From Aquilaria yunnanensis (taxonomy: Eukaryota > Streptophyta > Magnoliopsida > Malvales > Thymelaeaceae), in assembly GCA_039654915.1 (NCBI GenBank), contig CM077594.1, forward strand, positions 95,122,893 through 95,186,892: a stretch of 64,000 bases of DNA, in the 5' to 3' direction. The position numbers were made by a program, and so were the translations under genes. The notes under the pieces are model-generated. The model was not told where the DNA came from and searched no databases. It was given only the letters and a program-made list of their open reading frames with translations. This document shows positions 32,828-44,920 of the stretch, piece after piece (position 1 is the first letter of the stretch; each line of letters opens with the position of its first letter).

Positions 32828-33020
32828 TAATCTTGTTTGGAGTCGAGTTGAATATCGGTGTTGAGGTCCAATTTTACCCTTTTAAAGGAAATATTTATTT
32901 TATTAGATTCTATGTGTGTATGATTAATGTGATGGATGCATGCATGAATATTGTAAATACTTGGTGAAAGAAGAATTATAGTGGAATTTCTCAATTACAT
33001 TCACCAAAAGCTTATTATTT

Positions 33021-34715
33021 TCAAAAGAAACGGCCCAAAGTACAGTATTGCTTTCTGGCCTTTGAAATAAACTCCATCATTTTTTGAATATTCACCGATG
33101 GAGTAGGGCAGCTCAATTCTTCTAACTCCTTGGCTTCTTCGCCCATTAGTTGGGCTTGCTCAGTCACTTTTCTGACTTCTGCCAAAAATATTTGAAGCTG
33201 TTCTTGAGAAAATCTGTATTGATCTTCCCAATATCTTGCTCTCATCTCTGTTTGATCGGTTTCATCAACTAATTCGGTGATGACTTGTTTTTGGCTTTCG
33301 ATCTTTTCTTCGAGGAGTTGTGTTTTGTGACTGAGCTGTTGTATGTCGAAGAGCATCTTTTTGTTCTTCTCCTTTTCTTCCTCTAGCTCTTTCTCCAACT
33401 CTCTTTTTGCCAATTTTCTGATGACCTCTTCGGGAAGAACTATTCCTTCTTTCCGATTATTTCTCCATTCATAATACGCAGTAGGAGAAATAATAGGGCC
33501 TGACTTTAATATGAAAAGTCTTTTCCATGCAACTGAAATACCCATTGCAAGCTTATTTGAATTTGGATCTTCATGTGAAAACTCCAACTTGCTCAGGTTA
33601 TGTGTCATGGGTATAAATTGCATGGACCCAAATTGTTTACGTACTTGGGCTGGAGCATAGCTTGTTCCTCCCCATATGCCTAAGAGAGGAACCCACGGGC
33701 AATTGCCGCAACGGTAAACTATGCGGGTGGTGGTGGACCAGGGTGCTCTCCATTCAATTTGGAATTCGCTGATGTTCTTGAAGTAGTCAACCCATGCTTC
33801 CTTGCTATCATGATTAGTGGTTTCACTTTTCAAAAAGGCTTCGATTGGGATGAAGTCCTTTGAAAAGCGATTTCCAAAATGTTGCTTCTCACAAGGAAGG
33901 TGGCTTTTGATCCAAACGTTGAGGAGATGTGAACATCCTATGAATTTGCCTCCTCTTTGGCGACAAAAGTTTAATGCCCTGATAGTTTCACATAATATCA
34001 CTGAGGTCGGATTTACTTGGGCATTGCAGACTTGCTCAAATAATGTGATGACGTCTCCTTCAATAAATCCGACAATTCTTGGGAAGACTACCAGGCCATA
34101 TATTGCCAAGGCGAACAACTTGCGTCGTTGATTCTTCTGAGGGAGGGTGTGACTTAGTTGTTTTAGATCGGTCCAGCTGATAAATTTCCGACACCCTTTT
34201 GTTGCAAATTTGGGTTGAAGACTGGAAGCTGGCATGTCCAATAATTTTGCTAGGGCTCGATGAGGCTCCGTTCTTCTATCATGTTGATAAGTCTCGATTG
34301 GATAGTCGGAGGACCAACCCAAGAGGCTGTTGTATTCTTCAATGGTTGGAACCAGATCCATCTTATCGAAAGAAAAGCATCGATAAAATGGATCCCAAAA
34401 TTGTATTAGAGCCCGGACAAGTGATGCATCAACGGTAACCTTTAGTAGGCAAGTGATGTGACCATATTTTGCCGTAAAAGCTTCCCGATCAGCAGAATTC
34501 CAACTATTCCAGACTTGCAATAATTCCGTGGTGTCGTTCTGATTTATCCGGACCGATACCTGGTCCTTAAGCTGTACGTGAGAATGGGATGTCAGAGCAT
34601 CTCCGTGAAGCTTTTGAGCCGTTTCGGAATATTCCATAGCTTCAGGCTGAGTTTCGATTACCGTGTCATTCCATGATCCAGTAACAGCCGTGGGAAGATA
34701 ATCGAGAATATCCAT
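33021..34715 (-). CDS. ORF1 upstream of gag: DUF7745-like domain plus coiled coil
   Basis: 564 aa. The N-terminal part (about 60-420) carries WDPFYRCFSF, DLVPTIEEYNSLLGW and RRKLFALAIYGLVVFP, the pattern of the plant DUF7745/transposase-like family frequent in retrotransposon-derived proteins. Residues about 430-530 are Glu/Lys/Gln-rich with heptad spacing, a long coiled coil. Tat/Ogre elements have an ORF1 of unknown function in this place. It lies about 600 bp after the PBS, 193 bp upstream of gag and in another frame, so gag needs reinitiation, a separate transcript or splicing. No catalytic motif seen; the role is unknown. Confidence 0.85.
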   Translation of the reverse strand: MDILDYLPTAVTGSWNDTVIETQPEAMEYSETAQKLHGDALTSHSHVQLKDQVSVRINQNDTTELLQVWNSWNSADREAFTAKYGHITCLLKVTVDASLVRALIQFWDPFYRCFSFDKMDLVPTIEEYNSLLGWSSDYPIETYQHDRRTEPHRALAKLLDMPASSLQPKFATKGCRKFISWTDLKQLSHTLPQKNQRRKLFALAIYGLVVFPRIVGFIEGDVITLFEQVCNAQVNPTSVILCETIRALNFCRQRGGKFIGCSHLLNVWIKSHLPCEKQHFGNRFSKDFIPIEAFLKSETTNHDSKEAWVDYFKNISEFQIEWRAPWSTTTRIVYRCGNCPWVPLLGIWGGTSYAPAQVRKQFGSMQFIPMTHNLSKLEFSHEDPNSNKLAMGISVAWKRLFILKSGPIISPTAYYEWRNNRKEGIVLPEEVIRKLAKRELEKELEEEKEKNKKMLFDIQQLSHKTQLLEEKIESQKQVITELVDETDQTEMRARYWEDQYRFSQEQLQIFLAEVRKVTEQAQLMGEEAKELEELSCPTPSVNIQKMMEFISKARKQYCTLGRFF

Positions 34716-34951
34716 GATAATAGTTCTTTCACCAAATACTTATCTTTAATGATGAAATGTATATGCCGGAAAAATAAGGAAAAATAGAGTTAGTAAAAAA
34801 AAACACATAGGATCATACAAACATATAGATAAAACAAAACCTATGGAAATGGGAACCGAGGTATGGGAAATTCTTAATGGCTGGTTCTAAGGTAGAGTAA
34901 GGAATTCTACATGCAGAAGGTGGTTTATCAAAAAGGCAAGGGATAGTTCCC

Positions 34952-34987
34952 GAATCCCGTCACTGAATCATAGTGACGGCCCGATTC
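34952..34987 (-). other. strong hairpin in the RNA leader
   Basis: Perfect 8-bp stem CCGTCACT/AGTGACGG (34957-34964 and 34972-34979) with a 7-nt loop, extended by GAATC/GATTC (34952-34956 and 34983-34987) across a 3-nt bulge. Lies between the PBS and ORF1, where packaging or dimerisation signals are usually found. Function inferred from place only. Confidence 0.55.
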
Positions 34988-35319
34988 CTTACCCTCTAGG
35001 GTTTATGTAAGGAATGGATTAATTCGAGTCGTAGCTTTTCGTGGGCCCATGCAGAGACTAACCGTCTCAGAAGGCAATACACTACTTTACTACTTTGAAA
35101 CCGGTGAAGGCTTGGAGACCGTGGCCTCACAAGGACAGCAACACCAATTCCGCTTAGAAAGAATCGTGTTTGATTTAAGGAAGCTCGGGTATAGAGCTTC
35201 ATTTTGTGAATGCGTTATGCATGTTTACTTAAGTAAATATAATATATAAATCCACATAATAGTAAAGCAAAGTAAATCAAAACAAATCAACTTTAGGCTC
35301 GACTCACTAACGTCGCATC

Positions 35320-35337
35320 TCCCCAGTGGAGTCGCCA
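35320..35337 (-). other. primer binding site (PBS)
   Basis: TGGCGACTCCACTGGGGA on the minus strand, 3 nt after the end of the 5' LTR; it begins with TGG, complementary to the tRNA CCA end. Ogre elements are reported to use tRNA-Arg; identity of the tRNA was not checked here. Confidence 0.85.
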
Positions 35338-36180
35338 AGCTGTGGCAACGTCGGGTTTTCTGGAGTCGCCACCAATCAGTTTACTTAGGTCGATTGGTCA
35401 CCTAAAATATGGTCTGCGAGAGTTCGGGGGTTCGGGAGTACGGTTACGTTGAAACAACTTTGTTAAAACGCCCAAAAATTGGCACCTTAGTTGATTTTAA
35501 TTTTGTTTTACTTTGCTTTTAAAAAAATTTCAGTTAATTTAGATATTTTAACTGAATTAGTCGAAAATGTGGATTTTTGGTAATTAAGTTGGATAAAATT
35601 TGATACTTCCGAACCATGGACTCTGCCGAGTCATTTGGACACGGAAGATTTTTGATTCCGAACCATGGACTCTGCCGAGTCATTTGGACACGGAATTTGG
35701 TGAAATTTTAAACAATTTTATCCATATTGTAAAAATATGGATTTTTATCTTTTTATTTAATTTATTTATTTTAAAAAAATTGATATTTTCCAAACCGTAG
35801 ATCCTGCCGGATCATCCGGATATGGAAATTGATTTACTTAATCGTAATTATTTAATTCCTGAAATTAATTTTTTAAAAGGTAATGATTTTTAATACTAAC
35901 TAAAAATTTGTCTTTATATTTTTACTTCTTTTTTTTTTCTTTCTTTTCTTTTCTTTTTTTTTTTTTTATCTTTTATCTTATTTTTCTTATCTTCTTTTTT
36001 TTTTATTTCTTTTTTTATCTTTCTTTTATTTCTTTTTTTTATCTTTCTTTTATTTTTATCTGATTTTTTTCTTAATTCATAAAAGAATTCAAAAAACAAT
36101 TAATTTTTTTATTTAATAAGAAGTTAATTTAAAGGAATCAAAGAGTTTTAAAAAAAATAAAATAAAAAAAAATCTTTGAT

Positions 36181-36274
36181 CATGGTACGGGGCGTTGTTA
36201 CTCAGCCAGACCCTCTTCACCAGGTGAAGCAGCTCAAAAGCGGGCACGAGACAGTTTCCAGCCAATATACCATG
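36181..36274 (-). repeat. 94-bp conserved island, 5' LTR copy
   Basis: Same sequence as 16001-16094, bounded by CATGGTA and TACCATG. Confidence 0.75.
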
Positions 36275-38541
36275 AACTAATTTTTTATAAAAATAATTAT
36301 TTAATACCAGAATTTTATTTATTTACCAAAGAAAACAAAAGAGTTGAAAATAAAATCTTAATTCTCATGTATTTGATTTTTTATTTAAAAGATTAACCAA
36401 AATTAATTATTCAATAAAATAATAAAGAAAAGATTTATATAAAGAAAGTCTTGATATTTATACATATTTATTTTTTAAGCTTATTTTTTTTGATTTGATA
36501 AAAGATGAACCAAGAAAGTAATTATTTAATCAAGGTTTTTGTTTATTTAATGAAGAAAACTAAAGATTTATATGTATATTTTAAAAATAAAAGTGAAGCC
36601 TTAATATTTTATTTAATAAAAGGTGAATCAAAAAGTAAACAAAACTTTATTTATTTAATGATGAAACCGGAAATTTATATATATATTTCAAAAATAAAAT
36701 AAAAATCTTAATATTTGTTTGTTTTATTTTTGATAAAAAAATTAAGCAAAAATGATTATTTAATAAGGAAAATAAAGGTAAAGTTTTGATATTTATATAA
36801 TTTATTTTGAAAAAAGATTAAAGAAATCAAAGATTTATATGTATAAAAAGTTTTTGATATTTATATGATTTTTTTTTTATGTTCTTTTTGTTTGCTAAAA
36901 GATTTTTATTATTACCTTTATTTGAAATCATTTGAATAAAATTTTATTTAATAAAGGAAACAAAAACAAAAAAAAATGTTATATCTTTTTTTTATTATTT
37001 TGAAAGAAATAAGTAAAATATTAGCCCAAGAAAATTTTTACTCCTTTATTCTTTTTATTAATAAAGAAACCAAAAAAATTATATTTTATTATTTTGCTGG
37101 ATAAAGAGATAAATAAAAAATATTAGTCCAAAGTTTTTTTTTTTTTTATTTTTTTAATAATAAAGGAAAATTTATTTATATACTTTATTTAAAAAATATT
37201 TTCCAAGCCATGGATCCTGGCGGATCATTTGGACATGGAATTTAATTTCTTTTTTATATTTCATTATTAATTATTAATTAGAAAAAAAACATCACTTTTA
37301 AAGATGTATTTAAAAAAAAAATTTGTATTTATTTATTTATTTATTTCATTATGTTTGTTTATAAAAAAAAATAATTTTTATTAGCCTTTAGGAAATTATT
37401 CACATAAAATTCCTTTTTTTTTATCTTTTAGTTAAAAAAAAAATAAATAAAGTGGGGCTTTTTGGCCATCCACTTTAATAACACAATAATAAAAGTTAGC
37501 ACAATTAATATAGTTAGTTGTTAATAACAATAAAAAAAGTTAGTAAAGTTAGATTAACAATTAACAACAATAATAAAAATTAGCCAAGTTTAATTAAGTC
37601 AATTAATTAACAACAATAATAAAAGTTAGCCAAGTTTAATTAAGTTGATTAATTAACAACAATAAATAAAAGTTAGCCAAGTTTAATTAAGTTAATTAAT
37701 TAACAACAATAATAAAAAGAAATTAGTCAAGTTAATTAAATTAATTAATTAACAACAATAATAAAAAGTTAGTCAAGTTAATTAATTAATTAACAACAAT
37801 AATAAAAAGTTAGTCAAGTTAATTAAATTAATTAATTAACAACAATAATAAAAAGTTAGTCAAGTTAATTAAATTAATTAATTAACAACAATAATAAAAA
37901 GTTAGCCAAGTTAATTAAATTAATTAATTAACAACAATAATAAAAATTAATTAATTGTTAACAACAATTATAAAAGTTAGTAATAATGCAAAAATTAAAA
38001 GGTTAGTAACAATAATAATATTAAAAGTTAGTTGTTAGTAAGTCAATAACAACAATAAAAAGAAGATTAGTAATAATAACAATAATTAACAAATAAATAA
38101 ACAAGTAAAAATTAAAAAGGTTAGTAATTTATTCTGCAGGAACAAAAATAAAAGGTTAGTGACCAAATTGAAAGAAATTGAAAAGATGAAGTATGGAATC
38201 AAGGTTTCACCTTTCAAAACAAGTTTTTGAATCTGAAGAACAGAGACGCGAAGGCGCGCGCGAAAGGAGGGGGAGGCAGGGGCAGCTGGCGGCGCGGCGG
38301 GGCGGCGCGGCGGCGAGGGCAGCGAGGCGGAGGGACGGCGGCGGCTGCGGGCAGCGAGGGGCACGGCGGAGAGAGAGAGAGAGAAAGAGAGAGGGAACAG
38401 CAGTGAAAAAAAAAAAATTTGGCTTTCTGGGGAAGAAGGGAAGAGGGCTGGGGCTAAGGGCTGTAATTTTCTCTTTTTTTAAAACGGAGCTCTAAGTTTT
38501 TTCTCTGATTTTCTGTGTGTTGAGCACTGAATTTGGGGGGG

Positions 38542-38549
38542 TATTTATA
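38542..38549 (-). promoter_or_regulatory. TATA box of the 5' LTR promoter
   Basis: CTTCTATAAATACCCC on the minus strand; transcription is expected to start about 30 nt further, near 38510-38517, in a CAACACACAG context. The box is kept in all four LTR copies in the window (also 18361-18368, 44001-44008, 57904-57911). Confidence 0.7.
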
Positions 38550-39060
38550 GAAGGAGCTTAGCTGAACTGTGGACGGATAAATTAATAAAAAATATCAAAC
38601 TTATCTTTTAAATTGGTAAAATGACAGTTTCAGTCCTTTACGTTACTCCAGCTCTGGATAAGCTCAGAAGCTTCTGATTTTGACAATTTTAACGTTTTCT
38701 GTCAATTTGGGCTAGAAACGTCCGTTTAGGCCCAAAATTGACGCGAAAAATTACCCAAAGCTCCTGAAACTTTCAGAATTTGTCAATTTTGTCCGAAACT
38801 TCTTAATTTTGTCATTTTTACCTCAAACTTTTAATTTTTTTGTCATTTTTTTCTGAAATTTTATTTTTATTCCAAACACATACATATTCGCACATATATT
38901 ATTTTAAATCAAATCTTCTCAAAATAAAAATATATTTTAAACTAATTAACATAATTAAAATTTTTTAGCAATAATAATAATAATAATAATAATTTTTTTA
39001 ATTAGTTTTTTTTTTAAAAAATTTTTAAAAAAAAAACCCGGACGAAATTGGGTGTCAACA

Positions 39061-39065
39061 ATATT
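39061..39065. repeat. target-site duplication ATATT (right)
   Basis: Matches 15156-15160 exactly. Confidence 0.9.
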
Positions 39066-40251
39066 AATAATCAATAATCAAGGGAAAAAGTAGGATATAC
39101 TACGTACTCATACAAAACAAAAAATAACTTAACGTTTCGCCATTCATCTAATTTTGTGAATAAATTAATTTCTTAGTGTGAATGTAATATTATTTGAAAG
39201 GTAACACTCTATTTATGCAACTATCATTTAAATTAAATATTTTAACAAAGCAATTAATTTTTTTATGTTTTTCACAGTTTTTTATTTAAAAAGAATACAT
39301 GATTTTGTTTAAAAAAAAAAGAACTAGAAAACTACAACAGAATTGTTAATTTCCAACTGCTATTTTTGACGTATTGCTGTCATCCATCAGAAGTGTATCC
39401 CACAGTCTATCCATTTCCAATAGACAAAGCTGTCTAATGGACAATTGTGAGAAAGGGAGGAGTAAGAAGAATAAGGTGACAAATAGAATGAGAGAAGAAG
39501 AAGAAGAAGAAGAAGAAGAAGAAGAAGAAGAAGACGATAATATGGTTAGAAAGAGAGGGATGCGGAGGGATAAGGAGGAACAAGAAGAAAAAAAAGTAGA
39601 AGATGGATGGCAAGAGGATGAAGGAAGAAGAAGAAAAGAACAAGTAGGGTCTGTCAAAGTAAATTTTGATGGAGGAAGGATTAGTTGATGGAGATTTTTA
39701 AAGATTTTTTTTTTTTTTTACGGCTGGTTTTGGGGGAAGGAGTTCTGGTTTTTTTTTTTTTTCAATTTCTGACTGCTAGCAGTAAAAAATAGACAATTGA
39801 AAATTTAAATATTAAAAAACATTCATTTCGGCAACTTAATTGGCAAAAGAAACATTTTGTTATTTGCCGGAAAATTTATCATGGCTTATTGTTAGAATTT
39901 CCGATGAGAAGCCGTCGGAAAAATGAATTAGAATATTTTTGACGGCTTGGCATTGGAAATCGGTTGGCATTAATTTTTTTATTTTTTTGTATTTAAATAC
40001 CATACAAAAATAAAAATTATATCATTCCAAAAAGCCATCGAAATATTTGGACAGGTTGTCTCGCAACTATCTGTAAAAAATTTGCAACGGTGAAGAGCTA
40101 TCAAAATAAATTCCAATGGGTTGGCACTAGAAAAAAGTTCATTGAAGTATTTTTACGGCTATTAGTCGGGATTTCCAATGGCATAGAGCCGTCAAATTTT
40201 GTTATAAGAAAGAAGACTTTTTTCAAAAGTAGAGGTGTTTTAAATATATCT
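39066..40251. other. intergenic sequence with a GAA microsatellite and possible CACTA debris
   Basis: A GAA repeat occupies 39493-39533; overlapping Glu-, Ser- or Phe-rich ORFs come from it. About 39890-40240 holds scattered GACGGCT/AGCCGTC words in both orientations, like CACTA subterminal repeats, with CACTAGAAAAAAG at 40135 as a possible terminus. No gene is supported. Confidence 0.4.
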
Positions 40252-40277
40252 ACTCTCTCTCTCTCTCTCTCTCTTTA

Positions 40278-40336
<59 letters not shown>
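40252..40336. repeat. compound CT/TA microsatellite
   Basis: A run of CT dinucleotides changes into a long TA run. The 87-aa ORF over it is a translation of the repeat. Confidence 0.9.
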
Positions 40337-40338
<2 letters not shown>

Positions 40339-40870
40339 GAGAAACCTAGATAATAGGTTGGAATCATCAATTAAAGAGCTTCTTTGATATTTTCAAAGTT
40401 CTTTCACTCATTTTTCAATGCCAAAATATTTTAGAACCTTTTAACTACACTATATTATTTAGATTTTTATTGCATTGGCATTCTTATAAATCTTTACTAA
40501 GTTATAATTTGGTTCTTCTTTTTCTATCAATCTTAAACATAATTCTACTTATTAAAGTATACCAATGGATTTATACCTAATCATTTACTCATATGACCTA
40601 TCAATTTAATGGTTGATGTAATTGGAATTTTATGGGATTTTTTCTAGAGTTATTGTTACCAATTAGAGTATTATGATAGTAATGATATTATAATTATTTA
40701 TCATTCTATTTAATGTTTGAATTACTAACATTTATTAGGCAAAAATTTTGATCTACTAATCATGCCAAACTTATATATTGAATGTGTAATTCAATTCTTT
40801 AAACCAAAACTAATTTCATAGTAACTAAAGAAAAAAAATTAGTATAAATTAGCTTAAGTAGGAACAAAAC

Positions 40871-41369
40871 CAGTGCTGAAGCCAGGTTTTTAGGCTCAGG
40901 GGGGCTAGGCAGATGCAAGACTAGCAATAGCCAAAACCTAGAAGAAAAAAATTATTTAAATAATTATTTATAAAATTTACTTTTATAAAAAAAATGTTTA
41001 CTTTTTGTTGTAAATTCATCTCTAAGTTTTCAATTGTTGTATATTTGTCTCAATTTGGTCACTAACAATGTTAACTGTTGGTGAAAGGGCGAATTTGTAA
41101 TGACAGACAATAATTTTGGATGAATATGTAATAGTTGAGAGGTTGAAAACACAACTTGTAATGAAAAGTAAAGATTTATGACTGATGGCACAATTTACCC
41201 TTTTAATATTCTTCGTCAGTTCATGGGGGGGGGGGGGGGGGGGGGAATATCACACTTGGTCATAAACTCCTCACAAAATAACTAAATTAGTATCTAATAT
41301 TTATAGACTTCCAAAATTCTTGGGGGCAACCCCCCTTCACCGCCAAAGCTATACATGGCGCCGCCACCG
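40871..41369. mobile_element. small non-autonomous hAT element
   Basis: The left end CAGTGCTGAAGCCAGG and the reverse complement of the right end CGGTGGCGGCGCCATG are imperfect inverted repeats of the hAT CAGTGGCGGAGCCA type. A perfect 8-bp target duplication AACAAAAC flanks it (40863-40870 and 41370-41377). It contains a 21-G run. 499 bp, no coding capacity. Confidence 0.82.
41225..41245. repeat. 21-bp G homopolymer
   Basis: An uninterrupted G run inside the small hAT element. The length may be polymorphic or imprecisely assembled. Confidence 0.8.
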
Positions 41370-41605
41370 AACAAAACACTTTTAAGTCTATATGATGCCA
41401 AAATGGTTAGGCTTTAGATATATAGTTTTGGGTAATTCTAATTTTATCCACAATTATTTCAATTCTTCGTTTCTCTTATTTTATTTTTTGAATTGAAAAC
41501 TCTTCATACTATCTAATACTTCTATCTTTTTTGAATTAGCGGTGATGGATTTATACTTTTTTTCTATATAATAGTTTCAACCGTTTTATAAAATTTTTTG
41601 AGATA

Positions 41606-44504
41606 TGTGGCAATGTCGGGTTTTCGGGAGTCGCCACCAATCTGTTTACCTAGGTCGATTGGTCACCTTAAATATTGGTCTGCGAGAGTTCGGGGGTTCG
41701 GGAGTACGGTTACGTTAAAACAACTTTGTTAAAACGCCCAAAAATTGGCACCTTAGTTGATTTTAATTTTGTTTCGCTTTGCTTTTAAATAATTTTCAGT
41801 TAATTTAGAGATTTTAACTGAATTAGTCGAAATGTGGATTTTTAAGTTAATTTGTATAAAATTTTATACTTCCGAACCATGGACTCTGCCGAGTCATTTG
41901 GACACGGAAGATTTTGATTCCGAACCATGGACTCTGCCGAGTCATTTGGACACGGAATTTGGTGAAATTTTAAACAATTTTATCCATATTGTAAAAATAT
42001 GGATTTTTTATCTTTTTATTTAATTTATTTATTTTAAAAAGTTTGATATTTTCCAAACCGTAGATCCTGCCGGATCATCCGGATATGGAAATTAAATTTA
42101 ATTTATCGTAATTATTTAATTCTTATTATTAAATTAATTATTAGTTTAATTAATAAATTTATAAGTCTTTTTATTTATGAAATTTTATATTTGTTAATGG
42201 TCTTTAATATTAACTAAATATATTTTTTATTTTTTTTATATTTTATTATTCTTTTCTTTCTTTCTTTTTTTATATTTTTATTCTTTCTTATTTTCTTTTA
42301 CTTTTCTTTTCTTTCTTTTCTTTTTTTTTTATTCTTTTAGTTTTGTTTTGAAAGATTCTTTGTTTAATGAAAGATATTTATTATTTAAATAATTACTCAA
42401 TTTATAAAAGAATCAAAAAATAATTTTTAAATATTTAATATCAAAAATCTGTAAAGAAATTAAAGAGTTGACATTTATTTTATGTTTATTCTATTTATTT
42501 GATAAAATAATAATCAAAAAGTAATTATTTAATCAAGATTTTATTTAAAAAAAATCTAATGATTTATATGTGTATTAAAAATAAAATAAAAAGTCTTGAT
42601 ATTTATATAATTTATTCTGAATAAAAGATTAACCAAAAGTAATTAATTAATTAAGATTTTTATTTATTTAATAAAGAAAACCAAAAATTTATATGTATAT
42701 TTTAAACATAAAAGAAAAGTTTTGATTTTTCATATGCTTCTTTTATTAAAGAAAGATTTTGTTTTAATTTTTATTATTTTTATTAAAAAAAATTTTATTC
42801 TCCAAACCATTGGATCCTGGCGGATCATTTGGACATGGAGTTTAATTTTTATTAAATTTTAAATTTTAATTATTTAATTAATTATCAATCTTAATCATAA
42901 TTTTATTGGATTTTTATTATTATTTTTATTAAATTTTAATTATTGCTACTTTTAAAGATATATTTAAAAATAAATGATTTTTATTTTTTTTTATTTTTGT
43001 TTTGTGATTATTTACTTATGTTTATTTAATTTTAATAAAAGGAATAAAAAGTTAATTAATTATTTTTTTATTGTTTTTTAAAGAAATAATAAAAGATAAT
43101 TAGATTTTTTTAAAAAAATATTATGTTAGTCTTAAAGAATAAAATTAATTATTCACATAAAAGGATTTTATTTTAATTAGTTATCATTTACTTATTTATA
43201 TTATTTTTTTTTCATGATTAATTTCTTTTTTTTTTAAATAAAATAAAATTTTTGCATAAAGTAAATAAAGGAAAATGAATAAAGTGGAGGTTTTCTTTTT
43301 GTTTTGGTTTAGACATCCATTTAAAAAAAAGTAAAAGATGCATAAATTAAATAATAAACAAATAAAGAGAAAACACATAAAGAAATATTAAAAAACAATG
43401 ATAAAAATGGGGCTTTTTGGCCATCCATTAAAAGAATAAAAAAATAGGAGGTATAACCTTCCATGAATTGTAATAATTAGCAAAAGTTAGTAACAATAAA
43501 AATAAAAGTTAGTAAGTTAGTAAGTTAGTAAGTTAATAACAATAAAAAAAGTTAGCAAAGTTAGTTAAATTAATTGTTAACAACAATAACAACAATAATA
43601 ATAAAAGTTAGTGAAGTAAGTTAATAATAATAACAACAATAATAAAAGGTTAGTAATAATAACAACAACAAATAAACAAGTAAATATAAAAGAGTTAGTA
43701 ATTAATTCTGCAAGAACAAAATAAAAGGTTAGTGACCAAAGTGAAAGAAAATTGAAAAGATGAAGGATTAAATGAGAGTTGTACCCTTAAAAACTGAATT
43801 TGAAATTCTGGAAACGTGAAGAACAGAACGCACGCGCGCGGGGGGAGAGAAAAAAAAAAAAGGGTCAGAGAAGGTTTAGGTTTTCTGGAGAGGAAGAGAA
43901 GAGGGCCAGGGACCTAGGCTATAATTTTTTCTTTTTCCAAAACGGAGCTCTAAGCTTCATTTCTATTTTTTTTCTGTGTTCAGCACAAAATTTGGGGGGC
44001 TATTTATAGAGGAAGTTTGGCTGAACTGTTGATGGATAAATTAATAAAAAATTTCAAACTTATCTTTTAAATTGGTAAAATGACAATTTTAGTCCTTTAC
44101 GTCTCTCAGCCTCTGGATAAGTTCCTGAAGCTTCTGATTTTGACAATTTTGTCATTTTCTGTCAATTTGGGCCAGAAACGTCGGCAGGCTCCAAATTTTA
44201 TGTGACAAACTACTAAATGCTCCTGGAACTTTCAGAATTTGTCAATTTTGCCTGAAACTTCTTAATTTTATCATTTTTACCTCAAACTTTTAAATTTTGC
44301 CATTTTTTTTGGAGTTTTCTTTTTTTCTTTCAAATACACACATATATCATTTTAAATCAAATCTTCACAAAAAAAAAATGTATTTTAAACTAATTAAAAT
44401 TTTTAGTAATAATAATAATAATAAAAATAATAATTTTTTAATTTCTTTTATTTAATTTCTTTTAAAAAAAAATTTTTATGGTCGGACGAAATTGGGTGTC
44501 AACA
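41606..44504 (-). mobile_element. solo LTR of the same Tat/Ogre-like family
   Basis: Ends TGTGGCAATGTCGGG and GGGTGTCAACA match the LTR termini. A perfect 5-bp duplication AGATA lies at 41601-41605 and 44505-44509. 2899 bp, shorter than the intact LTR: the 94-bp island and part of the AT array are missing. TATA box (44001-44008) and four hairpin motifs (41882, 41940, 42063, 42813) are retained. Formed by recombination between the LTRs of an older insertion. Confidence 0.9.
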
Positions 44505-44509
44505 AGATA

Positions 44510-44856
44510 TGATTAGATGTAATTAATTGTGTTATTTTTAATTTTATTACACTATTGTTTTCTCTTTTATTTAGCTAAAAATATAATCTCAACTGTGCAT
44601 ATTTTATTTTCCCTATAAGTTTGAAGAATTAAGTGAAACTTGCATTTTCAAGTTTGATGATTATGGATTAATATTTTATTCTTTATTTTGTTTTGGGGAA
44701 ACTTAAGAAAGAAAAATATTGAAGATCAAACTCACCTTTTAGATTTTAAATAGATCATTAACCTTTAATTGTTACATTCCTTTCTTTATAAAAAAATTTA
44801 AAATAGCTAACTTTTAGCAAATGTATGAAATATAGATTTATTTGCAATCTCTTTGA

Positions 44857-44920
<64 letters not shown>

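Larger units (their letters stand above)
15161..39060 (-). mobile_element. complete Tat/Ogre-like Ty3/gypsy LTR retrotransposon with accessory genes
   Basis: A 23.9-kb element bounded by 3.7-kb LTRs (TG...CA ends) and a perfect 5-bp duplication. Sense is minus: 5' LTR 35341-39060, PBS, ORF1, gag-pro, intron, RT-RNH-RNH-INT, three zinc-finger ORFs, LOG, 73-bp repeat array, PPT, 3' LTR 15161-18879. An ORF upstream of gag, an intron between protease and RT, two RNase H domains, very long LTRs and tandem repeats near the 3' LTR are all known Tat/Ogre traits. Every main ORF is uninterrupted and the catalytic residues of protease, RT, second RNase H and integrase are visible, so it looks potentially autonomous. 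The unusual part is the accessory cassette at 21130-24548. Confidence 0.92.
35341..39060 (-). repeat. 5' LTR (right copy)
   Basis: 3720 bp, TGTTGACACCC at 39060 to TTGCCACA at 35341. Essentially identical to the 3' LTR. With a TATA box at 38542-38549, U3 would be only about 0.55 kb and R plus U5 about 3.1 kb, so most of the LTR (94-bp island, hairpins, AT repeat array) is predicted to be in the 5' RNA leader. Confidence 0.93.

Noticed and set aside
39346..39688. Glu-rich and Ser-rich ORFs
   Set aside because: Caused by the GAA microsatellite at 39493-39533.
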